NCBI RefSeq assembly: GCF_020509005.1
Contig: NC_063014.1
Coordinates: 1,240,001 to 1,304,000 of the forward strand
From: Fulvia fulva
Lineage: Eukaryota; Ascomycota; Dothideomycetes; Mycosphaerellales; Mycosphaerellaceae
Direction of reading: 5' to 3'
DNA length: 64,000 nt
Shown: positions 10,560 to 23,600 of the stretch, piece by piece
Layout of the letters: each line of letters opens with the position of its first letter
Position numbering within the stretch: the stretch's first letter is position 1
The notes under the pieces: generated by a model
Database searches by the model: none
The model's input: the letters and a program-made list of their open reading frames with translations, nothing else
What the model was told of the DNA's origin: nothing
Program-made: the position numbers and the translations under genes

Positions 10560-13500
10560 AACCCTTCCCGCCCCCGACTACTCCTTGTCTAGTTTAGCTT
10601 TCCCTCTAAACGTACGTAGTCTATATCACTACCCCGTTAGCCCCCGCTCCTAGCCGGTCTCGTCGCGCTACGTCGTATCCTCTCTTCCTATACTGCTCCT
10701 ACTAGGCGGTACTATTCTAGCTAGCCCTTCTCTAGTATCTAGTTCGTAATACGCCGTAGGTCCTTAGCGTTATTAAGAAGTGCCCTAATCGTCCGGTTCC
10801 TCGCCTTTACTATCTACTCCCCCCTTCCTAGCGACTACCTCGGATAGACGAGGAGTACGTGCCGTACGTTCTAGGAGCGATAGCCGTAGGGGTAGCTAGT
10901 ATTCGTGTATCCTAGAACCTTCCTCTATAATAGGTACCCCTAGAGGCCGATATGTTCGCTTCGTAGTTAGGTTACTATACTACTCTATACCCTCGTAAGG
11001 CAGTAGTAGATAAGCTTCGGAGGGTACTTGACCGCGGATTTTGTAGCTAACTATTCCTTAGGTTGTCCTACTAGCTAAGGGCGTCTACTATGCCCTACAA
11101 CCTAGTTGTTCTACCTCTCTTTCTATAGTTACTCTACAAACGATTTCTTACCTTCCTATTATATTACTAGCTATTCGTCCCTTACCCGGTAGTTCGGCTC
11201 GTTTCCGGGTCGAATGCCCCTATACGCTAGTACTAATTCGCGGGCCCTTACGACTATACTAGCGATAACCTTCTATACTAGGTACTATACCGACTTGCCT
11301 AAGTAGGAGGTCTATAGTCCCTAGATATATAGGTCGATCGGCGGTATAGCGGTCTCGTACTTAAGTATCCTCGTTAGTATCGACTTATATACCCCGGTGA
11401 CCTTCCTTAGGCATTAGTTTTAGATCTTTGCTAGCGGCGCGACGAGTCCCTTTAATAGGTAGGCCCTCTCGCCTAAGGACTATACTTAGCTACTATAGGT
11501 AAGGACTGGCTATATAATAGCCGTATATAGAAGTCGTAACTACCGGAAGTCCGCCCCCTATATAGACGTAGTGAGCCTCTAGTATAATACTATATTCTGT
11601 TTAGCTTTCCGTAATATTGCCTAGACGTACTTCCTCTACCGTAGCGCCGGGTCTACCTATAGTCCGAGGATCCTAAGCTGATTTGCCGGGTTAGTCGTAT
11701 ACCCCTATATCTAGATAGAAGCTTATATATTATAGAACCGTAGCCGGCGCGTAAAGTGTATTAGATTGTACTTTTCTAGGGCAAACCGAGCCCCGTACCT
11801 CCTAGCCTAGTCCTCGTAGATCTTGTGCTTCTCTTCTAGTAGCCTATAGTTCTCCTTAGTCGAGGAAGACTACGCTAGGATGTTTATGTCGTCTACGAAG
11901 CCGCTCGTAGCGGTGTTCTAGGATTCTAGGGCTAGGAGTAGCGTCGCTATAAAGAAGAGGAATAGAATAGGTACTAGTATTAAGCCTTACGGGATTCTAG
12001 TATAGACTACTTGAAATAGGCTTCTATACTAGCCGACTAGGATCGACGTACTACGGGTTTAGAGGTAGGACCGTACGAAGTTAACAAGCTACTTAGGGAG
12101 TCCTTTCGACCTTAGGATATAGAGTAGCCGCGGGTATAACACGTAGTCTAAGGCTCCCGATATGTCTAGGCTAAGTAAGGAAGCTACCTTGTCCCTATTC
12201 TTATACTAGATAGCCTTTACCTAAGAGGTAATAAGTTCTATCGCGGATAGCGTCGATCGCTATAGGCGCGTACCTATCTAGGTGTCCGGGAGTAGGGAGT
12301 GTTCCTCTACCGCCTCGGAGAGTCTCGTTATAACTAGCTTCTTAAGCGCCTTCCTAAGAGTGTTAAGGAGCGTAATTAGGCGGTACGACTTTACCTACGT
12401 ATAGTCTTCCTTCTACGGCTTACGTAGGACCACTATCGTCGATTATTTAAAAGCTATCGGGTAGTATCCGGTCTATAGGCAGGCGTTAAAGATCGCTATA
12501 ACTACTAGGGCTAGTTGATCTCTACACTTCTTTAGTAGCTCGTTTGGGATCCTATCCGGCCCCGGGGCTTTCTTCGCCGGTAACTTCCTTAGTATAGCGA
12601 CAACTTCTCCCTCGGACACCTCCTATTAGACCGCGATACTAGGGGCTAGGGGAGTAGAGCTGTTTATGTCGCTTAGATTAGCCTCGACTAGGGGCGGGAA
12701 GAACTTGCTAGCTAGTAGACGCGCCTTAGCCTCGGGGTCGCTAACCGGGCTACTAGGCGATTATAGCGCTAGGATAGAGAAGGAGGGGCCCTATATAGGG
12801 TCCTGTCGGGCCTATTTCGCTAGCTTCTACATCCTCTCTAGCTTGCCGGCAATTTCTTCTACTATAGCCCTCTAGCCGACTACTTTCTCCTATCGTATTA
12901 TAGCTTTCTTCTATTAGTATACCTCCCTATATACGTTCTAGGCCTCCTCGCTATAGCTGCTCGTCTACACCCGGCGGGCTCTCCTTACTTCTCTTACTAC
13001 CGTAGTACACTCCGGCGTCTAGTATAGTTTAGACTATATTATTAGTTAGGTAAGCGGAACGTAAAGTAAGGTCGCTTTTCTTATTTCGTCTATCAACCCC
13101 TAGACTGCTTCGTCTATCTCGTCTTTACTATTATATTACTACTACGCGATCTAGACTAGCCTCTTAGAGTTATCGAGGTACGCCTAGATATTGGCCTAGT
13201 AGGCCTTTCCCTAGTTTAGCTTAGGGGTTCTTGCTAGTATACGTTATATCTATATCGCAATCGAGGTCCTGACTAGCATATGGTCTAACGACGCCTCGAG
13301 TTTATATTCGATCCTATAGTAGGTTACCGTATAGTAGTAGCTATCTAAGATCTAGGAGAGGTCGATCGTGCCTTAGAGTCCCCCTCTCTTCTAGGTACCT
13401 AGGTCCTTCGGGGTATTAAGGGCAATTACGTTACTCGCTATCAAGTCGAGTACTTCGTCGGCTATAGGGTGCGGCTATATAAGGCTTTCCTAGGAAGGGT

Positions 13501-13955
13501 AGTATATATTGAAGTCTCCTACTACGATATAGTACCCTTGTCTCTTAAGCGCACTGTCTAGGTGTCTATAGACCCCTAGGTCGCGGCTAGACCTCGAGGC
13601 TAGCGGTTGTATATATAGGTTGTGTATCTAGGTGCTACCTACGTAGAGGGAGGTAATATCGCCCCCGCCTTCTTCGTCTACGTAGTACACTACCTCCTAG
13701 TCGGATTCTAGTATGTCCTTACTAATATAGAAGCACGTACGGGGTCTACCGTCGCCTCGTAGGCATATCGTATAGCCTAGTGACTTATAGGTCGTTAGTC
13801 TCTTATAGTACGGGTTAATCTATAGCTCCTAGATTATAAGGACGTAGTAGACGCGCGGGTCCGCCTCGTATAGGAAATAGTTCTAGACTATATCCTTGCT
13901 ATAGTTAACGTTATACTAGATGATACTAAGCGTATCGAGGCTAGTTATCGGTATC
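10560..13955 (-). pseudogene. LINE-B1 ORF2, RIP-degraded
   Basis: The minus strand mirrors LINE-C ORF2. It carries endonuclease motifs (VVGDFN), the RT blocks KKAPGPDRIPNELL and LLSLDI, a GFVDDINILA active site near 11,890, and the C-terminal SCPYGY cysteine region. RIP-type stops break the frame. The open stretch at 12,666-12,875 on the opposite strand is only a shadow. Confidence 0.6.
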
Positions 13956-13999
13956 GATAATCATTTCCTCTATATCGTCCTATGTCCTACTACCCTATA

Positions 14000-15290
14000 C
14001 GTCCTAGTCTACGCCTATCGGCTATATACTAAAGGGGAGCTAGACCTAGTTAGATTCCCTCGCCGTAGCTAGTAGAGCACGTGGCCTCCCGTACGCCCTA
14101 GGTTACGTATCCTTTATATCGTTCTCGGCCCTAGGGCGCTTATGCCCGACCGCCGCTAGTTAGTTCCGGTATAGGCTAGCCTTACGGTCGCCGTAGAATC
14201 TTAGGGCGACGGTTCTGTTTGTGATTGCCTTGTTTTTCGCTAGTTTCCGCTATAGGCATTCCGTACTATACGATAGGTAGTGCCCCGGACAGTTCGCGTA
14301 CCGTCTCGTAGTCAATATATAGTCCCTAGATATATAGTCTCCTATATAGTTCGAGTAGGCCTACTTTTTTATATACGTATAGGTTTGGTGTCTATACTGT
14401 TAGCATTCAAAGCATTAGAGGACACAAAAGGATAAGGAGTGCTTTTCTACTATCTTAAGGCTATATTACTAGACTAGGCCTTATTCTATCGCTAGATCCG
14501 CCGCTTTTACGTCTTATAGCTATACTATTAGCGCCGAGGCCTTCTTGCCTTCTAGCCATTTCCTATAGAGCCAAGTCGCCTTCTAGATTAGAGAGTTAAG
14601 AGTGACCGGGTTATCCTCTTAGAGAGCGCGTAGGTGACCCTAGTTAGTTAGGTCAAACTCCTTAGGTATATCGTAGACTAGGATCGTAAATTGTTTCGTT
14701 AAGACCTTCGCTAATGCCGTAACCTTAGATGCCTACTATAGCTATACCTCTAGGTACCTCCTAGTAGTAGTAGAGCTAGTATAGATCTATAGAGTACCGT
14801 TAGACTATTAGTTTACTACGACCACCCCTAGTTAGTTAATTCGTTAGGCGAGCTCCTTATTCGATAGCTTCGTAACTTCGGCCTAGTCTTCCTTTGCTAC
14901 AATACGGATCGTAACTATATCGTACGTTAGGCGGGGGCCTAGTATCGATACCGCGACCGATGCCTAGCTATAGGGGTGTTGATTCCGGGTGGCCTTACTA
15001 ATCGCCTAGGACGTCGTCTTTATTTCTTATTGCCCTCGGTAATACGATAGTATAAGCGCCGTACGTAGCTAAGTGATCATTACCTATAGAGACCGGTAAG
15101 GGAGCTAATCGTTAGTTTCTATACTTTTTGCGTCCTCTATAAGTTGCTACTAGTTGTCTTAGGGGGGCTTCGCCTATAGGGCCGTAGGCGCCGTTAGTGC
15201 CGTAGCCTAGGCTACTTTTGCCTAGGAGTTGCCTAATATAGCTAGGCACCTCCGCGGCGTTTAGAGCTGAAGAAATAGGGTAAAGAGAGC
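14000..15290 (-). pseudogene. LINE-B1 ORF1, RIP-degraded
   Basis: The minus-strand frame starts near 15,290 (MSLAPNAAEVPSYI in the better-read LINE-C copy). It passes through a knuckle-like segment around 14,400, where the expected cysteines are largely replaced by Tyr, Arg or stops. It is the ORF1 of the B/C LINE family and is non-functional. Confidence 0.5.
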
Positions 15291-15419
15291 TTCAAGCTAT
15301 CCAGATTAAATAAGGTAGAACTCCCTTAGTCCTAGGGGCAGTGGCCTACTTTATAAATCGTTAGAATAGCCTTAATAAGAGCTTTCGAATATGTCGTGTT
15401 TTGGCGTAGAGATCGATAG

Positions 15420-15908
15420 TCCGGATATCACAGCTCTAATTGTTTCTAGTAAATATATAAAGATACCGTTCTATCGCCTAGTTAGTACGTTCTAACTATC
15501 TATTAGTTTCTAGGTAATACGAAGAACTTAGCTTACGATTTATACGGAGTATCTTATAGAGTTTCCTCTAGAAGGTAGTAACCTACTACTTACTACGGTC
15601 TAATATAATAGTATTAGGAAACCCGCGCCGATACAATATATGTTTAAGGAAAAGCCTTACCGTATTCTATACTATTATCGCGCTAATAGGGATTAGCTCG
15701 ACTTCCTTAGCAAGCCTATTAGTAACGGTCATAATGTTATTATAGACTATACCGTTAAGAGTACTATCTAGGAGTCCGATAACGAAGTCGACTATAATAT
15801 ATTTCTAAGGCCGATCTAGAACAGGAAGTGGCTATAATAATCCTAGTAGCTAGGAGTATAGAGATTTTGTTATACGGTAGGTACGGCAATTCGCTATATA
15901 TCTACGTA
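15420..15908 (-). mobile_element. Gypsy-2 integrase core fragment between the two LINEs
   Basis: The minus strand reads RYVDI...VPTV, then YIIVDFVIGLLDS (core start), VTNRLAKEVELIPIS, GFPNTIILDRS, LSSSYYLETNR and LERTN*AIERYL. These are the D-D-E integrase blocks of Ty3/Gypsy in order, with RIP-type changes. Across LINE-C the frame joins the sequence at 20,903, so this is the continuation of Gypsy-2. On the other side it stops at the 5' end of LINE-B1. Confidence 0.8.
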
Positions 15909-16072
15909 AGGTATAGTAAGGAGCTTTTTTTATCGATCTCTACGCCAAAACAAGACACATTCGAAAGCTCTTATTAAGGCCATTCTAACGATATACAAAG
16001 CAGGCCACTACCCCTAGGACTAAGGGAGTTCTACCTCATTTAATCTAGATAGCTTAAAGCTCTCTTCACCCT

Positions 16073-17390
16073 ATGTCATTAGCTCCAAACGCCGCGGAGG
16101 TGCCTAGCTATATTAGGCAACTCCTAGGTAATAGTAGCCTAGGCTACGGTACTAACGGCGCCTACGGCCCTATAGGCGAAGCCCCCCTAAGACAACTAGT
16201 AGTAACTTATAGAGGACGTAAAAAGTATAGAAACTAACGATTAGCTCCCTTACCGGTCTCTATAGGTAATGATTACTTAGCTACGTACGGCGCTTATACT
16301 GTCGTATTACCGAGGGTACTAAGAAATAAGGACGACGTCCTAGGCGATTAGTAAGGCCACCCGGAATCAACACCCCTATAGCTAGGCATCGGTCGCGGTA
16401 TCGATACTAGGCCCCCGCCTAACGTACGATATAGTTACGATCCGTATTATAGTAAAGGAAGACTAGGCCGAAGTTACGAAGCTATCGAATAAGGAGCTCG
16501 CCTAACGAATTAACTAACTAGAGGTAGTCGTAGTGAACTAATAGTCTAACGGTACTCTATAGATCTATACTAGCTCTACTACTACTAGGAGGCACCTAGA
16601 GGTATAGCTATAGTAGGCATCTAAGGTTACGACATTAGCGAAGGTCTTAACGAAACAATTCACGATCCTAGTCTACGACATACCTAAGGAGTTTGACCTA
16701 ACTAACTAGGGTCACCTATGCGCTCTCTAAGAGGATAACCCGGTCACTCTTAACTCTCTAATCTAGAAGGCGACTTGGCTCTATAGGAAATGGCTAGAAG
16801 GCAAGAAGGCCTCGGCGCTAATAGTATAGCTATAAGACGTAAAAGCGGCGGATCTAGCGATAGAATAAGGCCTAGTCTAGTAATATAGCCTTAAGATAGT
16901 AGAAAAGCACTCCTTATCCTTTTGTGTCCTCTAATACTTTGAATGCTAACAGTATAGACACCAAACCTATACGTATATAAAAAAGTAGGCCTACTCGAAC
17001 TATATAGGAGACTATATATCTAGGGACTATATATTGACTACGAGACGGTACGCGAACTGTCCGGGGCACTACCTATCGTATAGTACGGAATGCCTATAGC
17101 GGAAACTAGCGAAAAACAAGGCAATCACAAACAGAACCGTCGCCCTAAGATTCTACGGCGACCGTAAGGCTAGCCTATACCGGAACTAACTAGCGGCGGT
17201 CGGGCATAAGCGCCCTAGGGCCGAGAACGATATAAAGGATACGTAACCTAGGGCGTACGGGAGGCCACGTGCTCTACTAGCTACGGCGAGGGAATCTAAC
17301 TAGGTCTAGCTCCCCTTTAGTATATAGCCGATAGGCGTAGACTAGGACGTATAGGGTAGTAGGACATAGGACGATATAGAGGAAATGATT
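16073..17390 (+). pseudogene. LINE-C ORF1, RIP-degraded
   Basis: The frame opens at ATG 16,073 with MSLAPNAAEVPSYI and runs openly for about 50 codons before RIP-type stops begin. The region near 16,930-17,070, with C, Y and H residues, matches the zinc-knuckle section of LINE-E ORF1 in position. It would encode the RNA-binding protein of the B/C family but is non-functional. The end is approximate. Confidence 0.55.
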
Positions 17391-17399
17391 ATCGATACC

Positions 17400-20300
17400 G
17401 ATAACTAGCCTCGATACGCTTAGTATCATCTAGTATAACGTTAACTATAGCAAGGATATAGTCTAGAACTATTTCCTATACGAGGCGGACCCGCGCGTCT
17501 ACTACGTCCTTATAATCTAGGAGCTATAGATTAACCCGTACTATAAGAGACTAACGACCTATAAGTTACTAGGCTATACGACATGCCTACGAGGCGACGG
17601 TAGACCCCGTACGTGCTTCTATGTTAGTAAGGACATACTAGAATCCGACTAGGAGGTAGTATACTACGTAGACGAAGAAGGCGGGGGCGATATTACCTCC
17701 CTCTACGTAGGTAGCACCTAGATACACAACCTATATATACAACCGCTAGCCTCGAGGTCTAGCCGCGACCTAGGGGTCTATAGACACCTAGACAGTGCGC
17801 TTAAGAGACAAGGGTACTATATTGTAGTAGGAGACTTTAATATATACTACCCTTCCTAGGAAAGCCTTATATAGCCGCACCCTATAGCCGACGAAGTACT
17901 CGACTTAATAGCGAGTAACGTAATTGCCCTTAATACCCCGAAGGACCTAGGCACCTAGAAGAGAGGGGGACTCTAAGGCACGATCGACCTCTCCTAGATC
18001 TTAGATAGCTACTACTATACGGTAACCTACTATAGGATCGAATATGAACTCGAGGCGTCGTTAGACTATATACTAGTCAGGACCTCGATTGCGATATAGA
18101 TATAACGTATACTAGCAAGAACCCCTAAGCTAAACTAGGGAAAGGCCTACTAGGCCAATATCTAGGCGTACCTCGATAACTCTAAGAGGCTAGTCTAGAT
18201 CGCGTAGTAGTAATATAATAGTAAAGACGAGATAGACGAAGCAGTCTAGGGGTTAATAGACGAAATAAGAAAAGCGACCTTACTTTACGTTCCGCTTACC
18301 TAACTAACAATATAGTCTAAACTATACTAGACGCCGGAGTGTACTACGGTAGTAAGAGAAGTAAGGAGAGCCCGCCGGGTGTAGACGAGCAGCTATAGCG
18401 AGGAGGCCTAGAACGTATATAGGGAGGTATACTAATAGAAGAAAGCTATAATACGATAGGAGAAAGTAGTCGGCTAGAGGGCTATAGTAGAAGAAATTGC
18501 CGGCAAGCTAGAGAGGATATAGAAGCTAGCGAAATGGGCCCGACAGGACCCTACATAGGGCCCCTCCTTCTCTATCCTAGCGCTATAATCGCCTAGTAGC
18601 CCGGTTAGCGACCCCGAGGCTAAGGCGCGTCTACTAGCTAGCAAGTTCTTCCCGCCCCTAGTCGAGGCTGATCTAAGCGACATAAACAGCTCTACTCCCC
18701 TAGCCCCTAGTATCGCGGTCTAATAGGAGGTGTCCGAGGGAGAAGTTGCCGCTATACTAAGGAAGTTACCGGCGAAGAAAGCCCCGGGGCCGGATAGGAT
18801 CCCAAACGAGCTACTAAAGAAGTGTAGAGATCAACTAGCCCTAGTAGTTATAGCGATCTTTAACGCCTGCCTATAGACCGGATACTACCCGATAGCTTTT
18901 AAATAATCGACGATAGTGGTCCTACGTAAGCCGTAGAAGGAAGACTATACGTAGGTAAAGTCGTACCGCCTAATTACGCTCCTTAACACTCTTAGGAAGG
19001 CGCTTGAGAAGCTAGTTATAACGAGACTCTCCGAGGCGGTAGAGGAACACTCCCTACTCCCGGACACCTAGATAGGTACGCGCCTATAGCGATCGACGCT
19101 ATCCGCGATAGAACTTATTACCTCTTAGGTAAAGGCTATCTAGTATAAGAATAGGGACAAGGTGGCTTCCTTACTTAGCCTAGATATATTAGGTGCCTTC
19201 GACTACGTGTTATACCCGCGGCTACTCTATATCCTAAGGTCGAAAGGACTCCCTAAGTAGCTTATTAACTTCGTACGGTCCTACCTCCAAAACCGTAGTA
19301 CGTCGATCCTAGTCGGCTAGTATAGAAGCCTATTTTAAGCAGTCTATACTAGAATCCCGTAAGGCTTAACGCTAGTACCTATTCTATTCCTCTTCTTTAT
19401 AGCGACGCTGCTCCTAGCCCTAGAATCCTAGAACACCGCTACGAGCGGCTTCGTAGACGATATAAACATCCTAGCGTAGTCTTCCTCGACTAAGGAGAAC
19501 TATAGGCTACTAGAAGAGAAGTACAAGATCTACGAGGACTAGGCTAGGAGGCACGGGGCTCGGTTTTCCCTAGAAAAGTACAATCTAATATACTTTACGC
19601 GCCGGCTACGGTTCTACAATATATAAGCTTCTATCTAGATATAGAGGCATACGACTAACCCGGCAAATTAGCTTAGGATCCTCGGACTATAGGTAGACCC
19701 GGCGCTACGGTAGAGGAAGCACGTATAGACAATATTACGGAAAGCTAAACAGAATATAGTATTATACTAGAGGCTCACTACGTCTATATAGGGGGCGGAC
19801 TTCCGGTAGTTACGACTTCTATATACGGCTATTATATAGCCAGTCCTTACCTATAGTAGCTAAGTATAGTCCTTAGGCGAGAGGGCCTACCTATCGAAGG
19901 GACTCGTCGCGCCGCTAGCGAAGATCTAAAACTAATGCCTAAGGAAGGTCACCGGGGTATATAAGTCGACACTAACGAGGATACTTAAGTACGAGACCGC
20001 TATACCGCCGATCGACCTATATATCTAGGGACTACGGACCTCCTACTTAGGCAAGTCGGCATAGTACCTAGTATAGAAGGTCATCGCTAGTATAGTCGTA
20101 AAGGCCCGCGAATTAGTACTAGCGTATAGGGGCATTCGACCCGGAAACGAGCCGAACTACCGGGTAAGGGACGAATAGCTAGTAATATAATAGGAAGGTA
20201 AGAAATCGTTTATAGAGCAACTATAGAAAGAGAGGTAGAACAACTAGGTTATAGGGCATAGTAGACGCCCTTAGCTAGCGGGATAACTTAAGGAATAGTT

Positions 20301-20770
20301 AGCTACAAAATCCGCGGTTAAGTACCCCCCGAAGCTTATCTACTACCGCCTTACGAGGGTATAGAGTAGTATAGCAACCTAACTACGAAGCGAACACATC
20401 GGCCTCTAGGGGTACCTATTATAGAGGAAGGTTCTAGGATACACGAATACTAGCTACCCCTACGGCTATCGCTCCTAGAACGTACGGCACGTACTCCTCG
20501 TCTATCCGAGGTAGTCGCTAGGAAGGGGGGAGTAGATAGTAAAGGCGAGGAACCGGACGATTAGGGCACTTCTTAATAACGCTAAGGACCTACGGCGTAT
20601 TACGAACTAGATACTAGAGAAGGGCTAGCTAGAATAGTACCGCCTAGTAGGAGTAGTGTAGGAAGAGAGGACACGACGTAGCGCGACGAGACCGGCTAGG
20701 AGCGGGGGCTAACGGGGTAGTGATATAGACTACGTACGTTTAGAGGGAAAGCTAAACTAGATAAGGAGTA
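17400..20770 (+). pseudogene. LINE-C ORF2 (endonuclease-RT), RIP-degraded
   Basis: Blocks in order are a YNVNYSKD start, CFYVSKDIL, VVGDFNIYYPS and ASLDHILV (AP-like endonuclease), KKAPGPDRIPNELLKKC, SYRLITLLNTL and TRLQRSTLSAIELI. The RT then continues with LLSLDILGAFDYV, IPQGLTLVPILF and the active site GFVDDINILA near 19,450. The C-terminal SCPYGY...VRHVLLV region, degraded from a Cys-Cys-His-Cys motif, is near 20,450. No RNase H domain is recognised. RIP-type stops interrupt it throughout. Confidence 0.75.
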
Positions 20771-21179
20771 GTCGGGGGCGGGAAGGGTTTTTACCTATTC
20801 GGGTTTCCCTTTGTATATAATAATAGATATATACCTATATAGGCCGGATAGGGTCCTAGAATAGGGGAATAACAAATCTATCTATCTCTATATATCTACG
20901 TACGGATCTCGCTAATCTAGGCCAGTAGAATTCACGTGCTACGAGTTTATAAGTACGAGCTCGTCCTAGATAGCCTACTACTAGAGTGTTATAGTTTATC
21001 TTAATTATCCTAGTCTATAAGGCTTAGTTATCAAGTACCTATAAGCTCTAGCCGTCGTATTAATTTCGAATATATAGTAGGTCGCTATCTACTTTATAGT
21101 ATACTAGGTGAATCTTCGCTCTCTATAGTAGTATAGGAGTACGGTCTTTCTATAGGTCCTTAATCGCGGTCTTAAGCTC

Positions 21180-23600
21180 GTTATCGGTTACGTACGCTAT
21201 CGACATTCGATACTCGAGTTCGGCTTCCCGCTAACTTTTACGCGTCGCCGGTTATTTAGTAGGCGTATCTCGTTCTATAGGCATAAACTCTTTAGCTTTA
21301 GGGTTTAGCTATACTAGTTCCTCTTCTTCCGGCGTATCTTCTACTATTACCTATAGTAAGGCGATCTTAAGGAATCGCTTAGGAGGTAGTAATGTCTAAT
21401 ACTAATACTAGTTCCGAGGGTCGTCGACCCCCTACGGAAGGTCCTAGCTACGTCTCGTTAGGCTGTCTAGCTTTATACCTTAAAGTCTTAGACGGTATAT
21501 TATCTTAAAGTTAAACTATGATAAGAACTTAGCCTAACGCGCTTGTCGCCGATTTAGCTACTTTGTCTTTATAAAGTATTCTAGGTTCTTATAGTCGGTA
21601 TAAATCTTGACTAGCTATAAGTCCTTATTATCTACCTCGTAGGTAAGCTCGGGTCTCTATTCCTTAGAAGCCTTAATAATAGCTAATAGTTCCTTATTAT
21701 AGATTTCATAATTGCACTCCTATAGACTCAACTTCTTCGAGTAGAAGGCTATAGGATGTAGTATACTATTCTCGTTATACTACGAAAGTACGCCGGCGTT
21801 TATAAAATCTAAAGAATCTGTCTCTACTACTATTTCCCTATCTAGTACGTAATGTACGAGCATACCGGCTTTACTAAACGTAGCTTTCAAATTGTTAAAG
21901 GCTCGTTAGTAATCTAGTGACTATTAAATCCTTCTGTTCTTATGATTGCTTAGTCCGTCCGACTTAATTAGGTTTATAAGAGGAGTAGCTATACGCAAAA
22001 ATGCTTCGATAAACCGCCTATAGAAGTTGGCAAATCTAAGGAAGGCCTACACATCCTTTAGGTTCTTAGGAGCTTCCTATATCTAAATATATTCGAGTTT
22101 CTCGGGGTCTACCTCGATGCCGTTAGGGGTTATAATTAGCCTAAGATACTTCACCTTCTATTAGTAGAATTTGCTTTTGTCGATGTCTACTATAAGTCCT
22201 ATATCGCGTAGCTTAGTAAGAACCTTTCGTACGTATTTAATATGCTCCTCTAAGGTGTTACTAAAGATAAGTACGTTATCTAGGTAGGCCGACATAAAGT
22301 CGTCTAGGTGTTCTTATAAGACCTTATTAATATATAATTAGAACGATACTAGTCCGTTATATAAGCCGAATAGTAACACTAGACACTTATAGATACCGTA
22401 TCGTGTCGTAAACGCCGTTAACTACTCGTACCCTTTAGCTATCTGCAACTTGTTAAAGGCTACTATAATATCTAGCTTCGTAAAGTACTTCTTACCGTAT
22501 ATACGGTTAAGCGTCTCTTATATTAAGGGAATCGGATACCGGTTCTTAATAGTGATCGTATTCAATCCTCTATAGTCGATATAAACACGTAGCCTACCTC
22601 TAGGCTTACGTACTACTAGTACTAGTATAGGAGACTAGCTCGTCTTTTACCTTACTTTCCGTACCTTCCCTTTAGATATTTACTCGTCTAGCTATTTCTT
22701 AACTACCTCGTTCTCCTTCTTAGCTAGGCCGTAGGGCTTACGGTATAGTGGCTCTTATAGACTATTAGGCTTAATATAAATCTTATAATCTACGCCTAGT
22801 CGGTAAGGTAGGAGTCCTTTATAATCCTTAGCTAAGAAAGCGTCCGTAATATCGTAGTATATCGGCGGTAACTTCTCCTTCGGGTTGTGATTAAACTACT
22901 TGTTTAAGAATTAGTCTAGATTATTAGTAGCTATTACACTTAGCTTAAGCTCTCCGCCGTCGCTATTACGCCTAGTAGGTATAATATAGAAGTACTTAGC
23001 CCTAGGCCGGTACGCGTATATCCCCTACGCGCGTTAAGAAACGCCCTAGTAGTCTACTTCTTCATCGTCTATGTCTTCTAGGTTATATAATAAGACGTTT
23101 AGCTCTGCCCCTCCTACTATATAGCTCGCTACTTCTCTAGTAAAGGGCTCTAGTCCGTGACGTACTAGTGCCTACTTCTTCTTCTCGCGGTAGTTTAGGG
23201 ATTATACTATTGTCGATGTCTTATTCTATAGATAGTGACCAAAGTAGTAATCCGATCTAAATGCTACCTCGCCTGTCTCCTAGAAGATGTTTAGGTTATA
23301 CGCTATAAGCTACGGTAGGCTAAAGACGATACCGTATTCGAGGTCGGTAATATAGTATAATATTTACTCGTAATAATCGCCGATAACTACGTCTATAAGG
23401 GCCGCGTATATAATCTACCGCGGAGTAGCCGTTCTATCTCCTAGTATTAGTCGTCGGCTCTACGTCAAAGGGATTAGGGATATTATATATTTGCGTATAA
23501 ATTTCTAGTTAAGAAAGAGAGAGGTAGAAGTAGAATCTATAAGGCCTCGAGCCTTTCTATATTATATCATTACGGGTAACACTATATAAGGGTATATAGC
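21180..23600 (-). pseudogene. Gypsy-2 protease-RT-RNase H, RIP-degraded
   Basis: The RT active site is read as YLDNVLIFS near 22,290, followed by KYLRLIITPNGIEVDPEKLE. RNase H is followed by YTDYKNLEYFIKTKxLNRRQAR and a connection resembling the usual FKIIYRPGK in 21,480-21,660. The second RT Asp reads as Asn. An aspartic-protease-like stretch lies upstream (about 23,400-23,600). It is dead because of RIP-type stops. Confidence 0.7.

Larger units (their letters stand above)
9692..15419 (-). mobile_element. LINE-B1, RIP-degraded LINE, interrupted by LINE-B2
   Basis: This minus-strand LINE has its tail repeats at 9692-9706 and its 5' end near 15,419. It is the left arm of a giant inverted repeat with LINE-C. 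ORF2 lies roughly at 13,955-10,560 and ORF1 at about 15,290-14,000, all with RIP-type stops. No target duplication is seen: its left flank is Gypsy-1 gag (+) and its right flank is Gypsy-2 integrase (-). The copy is therefore probably a product of recombination or deletion rather than a simple insertion. Confidence 0.75.
10522..20830. repeat. Large inverted repeat: LINE-B1 and LINE-C head to head
   Basis: The left arm (10,522-15,419) and right arm (about 15,932-20,830) are near-identical reverse complements, centred on about 510 bp. The arms can be followed base by base at the inner ends (CGATCTCTACGCCAAAAC and its complement). They also match at a 69-codon shadow ORF present in both (12,666 and 18,474), which differs at three residues. 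Confidence 0.9.
15909..20887 (+). mobile_element. LINE-C, RIP-degraded full-length LINE in Gypsy-2
   Basis: This plus-strand LINE is flanked by the 15-bp duplication CTATATATCTACGTA (15,894-15,908 and 20,888-20,902). It lies within the integrase zinc region of Gypsy-2. It has a short leader, ORF1, ORF2 and a TATC tail. CA/TG are nearly absent and stops are dense, so it is dead. Its leader is about 24 nt longer than that of LINE-B1. Confidence 0.85.

Noticed and set aside
12666..18683. Near-identical 69-codon frames at 12,666 (+) and 18,474 (-)
   Set aside because: They are the antisense of the same ORF2 segment in the two palindromic LINE copies. Antisense frames stay open because RIP produces few stops there.
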